Below, piece by piece: positions 58,657 through 64,000 of a stretch of DNA of 64,000 nt. Origin of the DNA: CAYXPR01 sp964467255. Its GTDB lineage: Bacteria > Pseudomonadota > Alphaproteobacteria > Rickettsiales > RGZB01. The position numbers were made by a program, and so were the translations under genes. The notes beneath the pieces are model-generated. The model saw only the letters and a list, made by a program, of their open reading frames with translations, was not told the origin of the DNA and made no database searches. The number at the start of each line of letters is the position of its first letter. Position 1 is the first letter of the stretch. Location of the stretch: contig CAYXPR010000004.1 in NCBI GenBank assembly GCA_964467255.1, forward strand, positions 76,328 through 140,327, given 5' to 3'.

Positions 58657-60805
58657 AACGCTCAACCGAATAAATAGCAGATTTGGAACGTAAGGACGCC
58701 ATGATGGTGGCGAGGTGTTTGACGTCTTTTACTTCTACGTCCACGATAATTTCAAAATAATCATTCGAGCGGTGAATGATGCGCAAATTGTTGATGTTGC
58801 CACCGTCTTTGGCCAACGTATTTGCCAGCGTGGCAAGGCTGCCTGCTTCGTGCGCGAGGCTAAGCTTTAAACGCCCGACATACATGTTGTCGTCGCTGCT
58901 TTCTTCCCATGCCACGTCAATCCAGCGCTCGGGTTCATCGACATAATTTTCCAGCTCGTGGCAATCTGCTGTGTGAATGGTTACGCCCTTGCCAGTGTTC
59001 ACGATGCCCACAATGCTTTCGCCTGGCAACGGGTGGCAACAGCCCGCAAAGTGAATGGCCATGCCGGGAATGAGCCCTTTGATGGGAATGGAGAGCTTGG
59101 TTTTTTCGCCTTCTTCGGTATCTTTATGGCGGCGCAATTTAGCGAGCAGCGAAAGGCGTTTGCGCTTGGTGGCCATGTCTTTTTCAGGGTGCAGCGCCTT
59201 GAACACTTCGTTTTTGCTAAGTGTGCCTTCGCCCACGGAAGCATAGAGGTCTTCGGGGTCGGGGCGGCTGAACATTTTCAGCACCGGTTCGAGTGTGCTG
59301 TCGTGGAGTTCAAAGCCCTGCTCTTTGAAAAGTTTGGTGAGGATGGCTTTGCCGAGCGTGATATATTCGCCGCGTTGCTGGTTGCGGATGAAGCGACGGA
59401 TTTCAGAACGCGCCTTGCCGCTGACAACAAATTTTTCCCATGCCGGAGAAGGCTGTGCGGATTTGGAGCGGATGATTTCAACCTGATCGCCATTATTCAG
59501 CTGGATGCGCAGCGGCACAATGCGGCCATTCACCTTTGCGCCGACGCAGCTGCGGCCGACTTCCGAGTGCACGCCGAAGGCAAAATCCACCGGCGTAGAG
59601 CCACGCGGCAATGCAATCAGGCGTCCCTTTGGCGTGAAGCAGAACACCTGATCGTGATACATTTCCATCTTGGTGTTTTCGAGGAATTCTTCCGGCGTGG
59701 GCGCTTGTTCGATGATGGTCAGTAACTCGCGTATCCAGCGATATTGCGTGCCTTCGCGGCTGAGTTCGCTACCCTGCTTATACGCCCAGTGGGCAGCAAC
59801 CCCGAGCTCAGCCACTTCGTGCATTTCCTGTGTGCGGATTTGAATTTCAATACGCTGATGGTCGGGGCCCATCACCACTGTGTGCAGTGAGCGGTAGCCA
59901 TTTTCTTTCGGCAGGCTGATGAAGTCTTTAAAGGTTTCCGGCACCATGTGGTAATTGGCATGGATGGTGCCGAGCGTGCGGTAGCAGTCTTCCACATTGG
60001 CAACGATGGCGCGGAACGCGATGATGTCCGTGAGCTGTTCAAAGCTGACATTCTTCATTTCCATTTTGCGCCAGATGGAATACGGCGTTTTTTCGCGGCC
60101 ATAAAAATGTGCCTTCACGCCGCTTTTATCAATCGTGTCGTTGAGGTCTTTTTCAATGCGTCGCACCACTTCGCCGCCGTCTTTGCGCAAGAAATCGAGG
60201 CGACTCAAAATAGACTGGTAACCTTCGGTGTGCAGCTCTTTAAAGGCAAGATCCTGTAGCTCATCTTTGATTTTTTGCATCCCGATACGTTCGGCGAGCG
60301 GGGCATAAATTTCCATGGTTTCACGCGCAATACGCAGGCGCTTTTCCGGCTTTTTGATGAAGTGCAGCGTGCGCATATTGTGCACACGGTCAGCAAGTTT
60401 GACGAGCAACACGCGCAAATCTTCAGAAATGGCGATCAGCAACTTGCGGAAGTTTTCGGCTTGGCGAGTGTTTTCCGACTGAAACTCAATTTTAGTCAGC
60501 TTGGTAACGCCATCCACGAGCTTAGCCATTTCCACGCCAAATTCTTTTTCAACCTGCTCGAGCGTGGCTTCGGTGTCTTCAATCGTGTCGTGGAGCAGGG
60601 CGGTGATAATCGTTGTGGAGTCTAACTTCAGATCAGCCAGAATCTGTGCTACCGCTACTGGATGATGGTAGTAAGGGTCGCCTGAGGCGCGCTTCTGAGT
60701 GCCGTGGTATTTTTTGGCGAATTCATAGGCGCGGCCCACGTCAGATAAATCTGCGCCCGGATAATGGGATTTGAGTGTGCCGAGAAGTATTTCTAGCCCG
60801 TCCAT
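58646..60805 (-). CDS. bifunctional (p)ppGpp synthetase/hydrolase (RelA/SpoT homologue)
   Basis: Single long Rsh enzyme of 719 residues, the usual alphaproteobacterial form, controlling the stringent response. Order: HD hydrolase (AKKYHGTQKRASGDPYYHHP, ALLHDTIEDTEAT), RSH synthetase (EKTPYSIWRKM, LPKENGYRSLHTVVMG), TGS (FCFTPKGRLIALPRGSTPVD), zinc-finger/RIS (FAGCCHPLPGESIVG) and a C-terminal ACT domain. AGGAATTTT lies before the ATG at 60805. It heads the rsh-pdxJ-acpS unit with rpoZ just upstream. Confidence 0.96.
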   Translation of the reverse strand: MDGLEILLGTLKSHYPGADLSDVGRAYEFAKKYHGTQKRASGDPYYHHPVAVAQILADLKLDSTTIITALLHDTIEDTEATLEQVEKEFGVEMAKLVDGVTKLTKIEFQSENTRQAENFRKLLIAISEDLRVLLVKLADRVHNMRTLHFIKKPEKRLRIARETMEIYAPLAERIGMQKIKDELQDLAFKELHTEGYQSILSRLDFLRKDGGEVVRRIEKDLNDTIDKSGVKAHFYGREKTPYSIWRKMEMKNVSFEQLTDIIAFRAIVANVEDCYRTLGTIHANYHMVPETFKDFISLPKENGYRSLHTVVMGPDHQRIEIQIRTQEMHEVAELGVAAHWAYKQGSELSREGTQYRWIRELLTIIEQAPTPEEFLENTKMEMYHDQVFCFTPKGRLIALPRGSTPVDFAFGVHSEVGRSCVGAKVNGRIVPLRIQLNNGDQVEIIRSKSAQPSPAWEKFVVSGKARSEIRRFIRNQQRGEYITLGKAILTKLFKEQGFELHDSTLEPVLKMFSRPDPEDLYASVGEGTLSKNEVFKALHPEKDMATKRKRLSLLAKLRRHKDTEEGEKTKLSIPIKGLIPGMAIHFAGCCHPLPGESIVGIVNTGKGVTIHTADCHELENYVDEPERWIDVAWEESSDDNMYVGRLKLSLAHEAGSLATLANTLAKDGGNINNLRIIHRSNDYFEIIVDVEVKDVKHLATIMASLRSKSAIYSVERYVT

Positions 60806-60877
60806 CGCAACAAAATTCCTGCTGCCCCGGCGGGCTTCCTAGCGCGGAGATCCGCGCCGAAAAAGCCAAGGCAGACG

Positions 60878-61267
60878 TTAATCGTCTACGTCAAGATTCT
60901 CTTCAGAAAACAGAGCTTCTTCCTGACCTTCACCACCGCGCAGCGCAGCATTTTCCTGTGCTGCCAGTGTGGCCATGTCTTCAATCTCTTCTTCCAGAAG
61001 GCTTTTGCCATTATCCTCTGATTCGGGCGCATCGTCAAACTCAGAAGGTTTCTGCATGGCCTGAATGATGGATTCTTTCAGTGCTTTTACATCGACTTTT
61101 TCCATCGCGATTTCACGCAAGGACAGCACGCTGTTCTTTTCGCCTTCGCGTTCGATGGTGAGCGGTGCGCCAGAAGCGATGGCTTTCGCGCGCTGTGCAG
61201 CAACGGCGACCAGTTCAAAACGGCTGCTTACTTTATCAACGCAATCTTCAATCGTGACACGTGCCAT
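60878..61267 (-). CDS. rpoZ: DNA-directed RNA polymerase subunit omega
   Basis: Smallest RNA polymerase subunit, 129 residues. The N-terminus is the omega signature MARVTIEDCVDKVSSRFELV with AAQRAKAIASGA. The C-terminal ~50 residues are an acidic extension beyond the E. coli length, common in alphaproteobacteria. AAGGAGTCC precedes the ATG at 61267. It lies 72 bases before rsh, and omega is part of the ppGpp site, so the neighbourhood is functional. Confidence 0.95.
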   Translation of the reverse strand: MARVTIEDCVDKVSSRFELVAVAAQRAKAIASGAPLTIEREGEKNSVLSLREIAMEKVDVKALKESIIQAMQKPSEFDDAPESEDNGKSLLEEEIEDMATLAAQENAALRGGEGQEEALFSEENLDVDD

Positions 61268-61289
61268 GCGCCGGACTCCTTATCATTCG

Positions 61290-61326
61290 GGATAAAAATA
61301 TTGCCCGCCCCCAAAGGGCGAGGGCG
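61290..61326 (-). terminator. imperfect GC-rich hairpin, possible terminator of the upstream membrane-protein gene
   Basis: On the minus strand a GCCCTCGCCC stretch can pair imperfectly with GGGGGCGGGC, followed by AATATTTTTA. This is between the end of the 61364 gene and rpoZ. The stem is mismatched and the T-run is broken, so support is weak. Confidence 0.35.
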
Positions 61327-61363
61327 GCAGTATAACCATAATTTTACCGATGACAACGCCTTT

Positions 61364-62998
61364 TTATACGCTGTTCGTGGGTGCTTCACCGCTGTAGCCT
61401 TTGAGGAAGCAGTTAATCACCATCCAGATCAGGAAATAAACTGTAAGGCCCGCGCCGAGCAGTGCGCTGCGCAGCAAGTCATCAGATATAAAGCGTGGGC
61501 TTAAATAAGCCGCTGTCCAATACAAAAAGAACATAATTATCAGCATCTTAGGCCTTTTTCCAGCAAGCCGCGGCTGGTAGAGCACCGCTGGGATAAGTGC
61601 TAAAAACGCCCAATAATAATGCGCGGGAGTGAAGTAGGTGACCAGAACAAACCCGCCCATTAGCATCACACCTTCGTAGGTGGGCACTTGCCGTGCGGCC
61701 CAGAGCGAGCCGATAACCGCGGCGGCTAACATGGCATAAAGGATAATCATATTGTCCTGCCAGTAGCTGCGTATGGCGTGCGAATGGTCACGGAATTTTT
61801 CCACATTTGACTCATCCTTGAAGCTACGTAATTCCGGCTTTGCGACATAGGTTTGCGTCGCGCGAAGGCCGATATTGTCCACGTAAGCGGCTTCAAGGTG
61901 AAGCACGGTGCGGTCGCGGAAGTCTAGCCATGGCGTGGTACCAAGACCCTGAATACTGAGTGCAAACAATAGGCCGCCACTGATAAGGCTGCCAAGTAGA
62001 TATTTTCCCATTGGTGCTAAAGAAGGCTCGCGCCCGAGCGTGCGCTGCATGAGCAGTGCGAACAGACCTGCTAACAGGAAAATGCCAGGGAAAATACGCA
62101 TAGCAGCCGCAAATGCCAGCATGAAGCCCGCTAAAAAGCAGCGATTTCTTTTGAAGGCGGCGAGCCCTGCAGCAAGCCCGAAAAGCCAATCGAAGCGCAA
62201 GAACGCGCCGCCCGAAACAGCAACCGGAGTAAAGTAGCTCAGGCAAGAAAGGATGATGAAAGCCGCGGCGCCCGCTAAGCCGAAGCCCCACCACAAAAAT
62301 AGGAACGCCAGACCTATGAGCGCAATGTCGAGCATCGCAAGAAGTTCCACCGGCTCGCGCCCATCACCCAATAGCCATGCAGCATAGGGCCAGTTGCCTG
62401 CTACCGGTAATTTGTTGGCGATGTTATGCGCCATAATCATCCACGTTGGTGGCGCATGAAGACCATGACGCTGCAAGGCTTCATCGACCCAACCGGAGAA
62501 AGCCAAGTTTTTAAAATAATCATAGTCGCGTTTGAACTCCGCCCAGCGCTCATCTTTGAAATTGGGGCGTACATCGCGCTCGGCACGCGTTTTTGCATCA
62601 TAGAGCGGGATTTTTTCGTAAGGCTCTTGCAGGTTGCGGATGTGTGTGACGGTGATGGCGGGGTGGGCGGACTCACTGTCTGCTAACACAACCGCATCGT
62701 AAAGACCTTTGTAGCCGAGCTCCGGCATATATTTTGCGTTGATATAGTGCGGAAACACTTCGCCCCAGTTGAAATACACGCGCTTTGGCGTGGGCGGGGT
62801 TTCGGAATAAAATTCCGGTTTTTGCGGCAGTACTTGATGGGGCTTACCAAGCTGCAGGAAAACCGCTACCGCTAACAATGAGAGATAAAACAGCGCTAGC
62901 CCCGGCCGCGCGGAAATATTACCAGTGCTATAGGCAAAAATAAGCCCTGCGTTCAGTAGCACAAACAAGGCAAGAATCAGCTCAACCGATGGGGGCAT
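61364..62998 (-). CDS. multi-pass membrane protein, possible GT-C-fold (DUF2029/GT87-like) glycosyltransferase
   Basis: Protein of 544 residues with about ten to twelve hydrophobic helices and a large soluble loop (about 60-185) after the first two. The loop carries FPHYINAKYMPELGYKGLYDA, followed by membrane pairs such as AAFIILSCLSYFTPVAVSGG. The layout, with an acidic/Tyr-rich first periplasmic loop and a C-terminal membrane block, resembles lipid-linked sugar transferases of the GT-C class, but no diagnostic motif is certain. CAGGA lies six bases before the ATG at 62998. Confidence 0.6.
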   Translation of the reverse strand: MPPSVELILALFVLLNAGLIFAYSTGNISARPGLALFYLSLLAVAVFLQLGKPHQVLPQKPEFYSETPPTPKRVYFNWGEVFPHYINAKYMPELGYKGLYDAVVLADSESAHPAITVTHIRNLQEPYEKIPLYDAKTRAERDVRPNFKDERWAEFKRDYDYFKNLAFSGWVDEALQRHGLHAPPTWMIMAHNIANKLPVAGNWPYAAWLLGDGREPVELLAMLDIALIGLAFLFLWWGFGLAGAAAFIILSCLSYFTPVAVSGGAFLRFDWLFGLAAGLAAFKRNRCFLAGFMLAFAAAMRIFPGIFLLAGLFALLMQRTLGREPSLAPMGKYLLGSLISGGLLFALSIQGLGTTPWLDFRDRTVLHLEAAYVDNIGLRATQTYVAKPELRSFKDESNVEKFRDHSHAIRSYWQDNMIILYAMLAAAVIGSLWAARQVPTYEGVMLMGGFVLVTYFTPAHYYWAFLALIPAVLYQPRLAGKRPKMLIIMFFLYWTAAYLSPRFISDDLLRSALLGAGLTVYFLIWMVINCFLKGYSGEAPTNSV

Positions 62999-63034
62999 AA
63001 AAAATCCTGTGAATGAGCATACTAACAGAAGGCA

Positions 63035-63484
63035 CTAGTTTTTTCCAGTTTGCGTTGAGCCTTCGGGCGGCACTGTGCCATGAATTAACTCATTTATATT
63101 GTCAGGGGGCTCCGTTGCTGGTTTGGGCGGGGGCTTGCAGCCCTTGCTGTGCGCGAGGCGCACTAGGTGGTTGTAGCGCTTTTTTAGCGCCGTGAGTTCA
63201 CGCTTGTCGGCAAGGCTTAGGTCTGTGAACAACAAAGAGAGAGGCTCTTCGGTGGCAAGCGCGGCCAGACCTAAATTGCGGGTTGTGTTATCGGCAGTTG
63301 TAAGAAGCGTGTCCACTTTTTCTTCGATATAATCGAGCTCTATTTTTAAATCGCCACAGGTTTTTTCATCGTCCCCCACTTGGTGCACGATGGTTTCTAC
63401 CGGCACACGCCCGCCACACGCGGCAAAGCACAGGCTTACAACACACACACTGAATATGACGCGGAATGACATGAGATAAAGCAT
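63035..63484 (-). CDS. small putative lipoprotein
   Basis: Protein of 149 residues. Signal peptide with lipobox FAAC (Cys23) in SVCVVSLCFAACGGR. The middle is helical and acidic (DLKIELDYIEEKVDTLL, LSLADKRELTALKKRYNHL). The end is Pro/Thr-rich. No family recognised. An alternative start at 63472 (MSFRVIF) gives a shorter signal. Neither start has a clear ribosome site. Confidence 0.6.
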   Translation of the reverse strand: MLYLMSFRVIFSVCVVSLCFAACGGRVPVETIVHQVGDDEKTCGDLKIELDYIEEKVDTLLTTADNTTRNLGLAALATEEPLSLLFTDLSLADKRELTALKKRYNHLVRLAHSKGCKPPPKPATEPPDNINELIHGTVPPEGSTQTGKN

Positions 63485-63639
63485 GACATAGGATTTTTAA
63501 AAAACAACGCTGCGACAGCAATTTTAATTTACGGCATTGTTTTTACAGCGCCAGCGTTGCAAACGTGTCAGAAGACCCATGACGTGGTCGCTTGGGGGGA
63601 AGTCAAGCCTATCCGGCCGTAGAGAGGAAAATTAAAGTT

Positions 63640-63669
63640 TTGACTTGGCTTTTGTGGCTGTGGTTACAT
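63640..63669 (+). promoter_or_regulatory. possible promoter of the small acidic gene
   Basis: TTGACT (63640-63645), 18-base spacer, TTACAT (63664-63669). The -35 box is good (5/6), the -10 is poor (3/6). It would place the start site about 28 bases before the ATG at 63704. The remaining ~140 bases of the gap hold nothing I recognise. Confidence 0.35.
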
Positions 63670-63703
63670 GCGGATGGGAACAGTGAAAAAAGGGAGAAGG
63701 CTT

Positions 63704-63919
63704 ATGCTGCGTGATGTGCCTTTAATGGAAATCGTTGACGATATTGAATCACTCGCTACTGAAGAAAAAGCAGACTTGTTTGAGTGCAATGACTCCGGCG
63801 AGACTGAGAAAAATATTCTTGCTCACCACGTGCATTCTTCCGATGAAGCACTCGAGTCGGTGGAGGAATATGATGATTTGCCGCACGACAAGGCCATTAC
63901 GGCCTGCATGTGCGAATGA
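63704..63919 (+). CDS. small acidic hypothetical protein
   Basis: Protein of 71 residues from the ATG at 63704, close behind GGGAGAAGG. A longer in-frame start at 63668 is less likely. It is rich in Glu/Asp (MEIVDDIESLATEEKADLF, ALESVEEYDDLPHDK) and ends MCE with two nearby cysteines. No family recognised. It stands alone between the lipoprotein gene and tRNA-Lys. Confidence 0.5.
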   Translation: MLRDVPLMEIVDDIESLATEEKADLFECNDSGETEKNILAHHVHSSDEALESVEEYDDLPHDKAITACMCE

Positions 63920-63936
63920 TTCGCACATCGAGGTGA

Positions 63937-64000
<64 letters not shown>

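Overview
The window looks like chromosomal DNA of a free-living or host-associated alphaproteobacterium. The main reason is gene order: rpoZ-rsh-pdxJ-acpS, rpmF-plsX-fabH-ihfA-merR and dnaG-rpoD are all arranged as in Alphaproteobacteria. A single long RelA/SpoT homologue, a Com1-like DsbA, Coq4, BamB/BamE and a GcvB-free, housekeeping-rich layout fit the same group. I cannot place it in an order or family from sequence alone. No phage, transposase, CRISPR array or plasmid gene was found. Genes are packed tightly: several convergent pairs overlap at their stop codons, and no gene-free stretch exceeds about 300 bases (the largest is the roughly 280-base gap before nadC).

Layout. 1-5.9 kb: a truncated dicarboxylate/amino-acid symporter, a Coq4-family protein, trkH with folE, an OmpA-like lipoprotein and nadC. 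5.9-8.2 kb: a periplasmic M48 protease with TPRs and a DsbA/Com1-type oxidoreductase. 8.2-15.5 kb (minus strand): an envelope and translation block reading yfgM-like, bamB, an unknown gene, der, a TPR protein and ispE; ispE appears to begin at an ATA codon. 15.7-21 kb: malate synthase and two unknown proteins, one with arginine-pair repeats and one membrane-anchored. 21-26.2 kb: a YyaL/DUF255 protein with an added DsbD-alpha-like tail, a RutE-like nitroreductase and two tandem RTX proteins. 26.2-33.5 kb: a CinA-type protein, map, radC, a 938-residue LOG-family protein, an SpmA/SpmB fusion, a 2Fe-2S ferredoxin and a HIT protein. 33.6-34.8 kb: a cupredoxin plus FTR1 iron-uptake pair behind a Fur-box-like promoter. 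35-42.7 kb: typA, chrA, an RlmD/TrmA-type methyltransferase, an unknown protein, pirin and its divergent LysR regulator. 42.9-46 kb: small membrane genes, a P1B ATPase and tRNA-Pro. 46-50.8 kb: merR, ihfA, fabH, plsX, rpmF, bamE and terC. 50.8-57.5 kb: rpoD with a very long basic N-terminus, dnaG, and an unknown two-gene operon led by a UPF0175-like protein. 57.5-64 kb: acpS, pdxJ, rsh, rpoZ, a GT-C-like membrane protein, a small lipoprotein, a small acidic protein and a truncated tRNA-Lys.

How it fits together. Most of the window is core cell biology: fatty-acid initiation (plsX, fabH, acpS), cofactors (folE, nadC, pdxJ, ispE, coq4), transcription and stringent response (rpoD, rpoZ, rsh, ihfA), outer-membrane assembly (bamB, bamE, M48 protease) and ribosome work (der, typA, rpmF). 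The less ordinary material is the tandem RTX pair, the multi-domain LOG protein, the UPF0175-like/529-residue operon, the 491-residue protein at 39.5 kb and the histone-H1-like tail on sigma-70. None of these can be called a new system from sequence alone, but they are the loci most worth testing.
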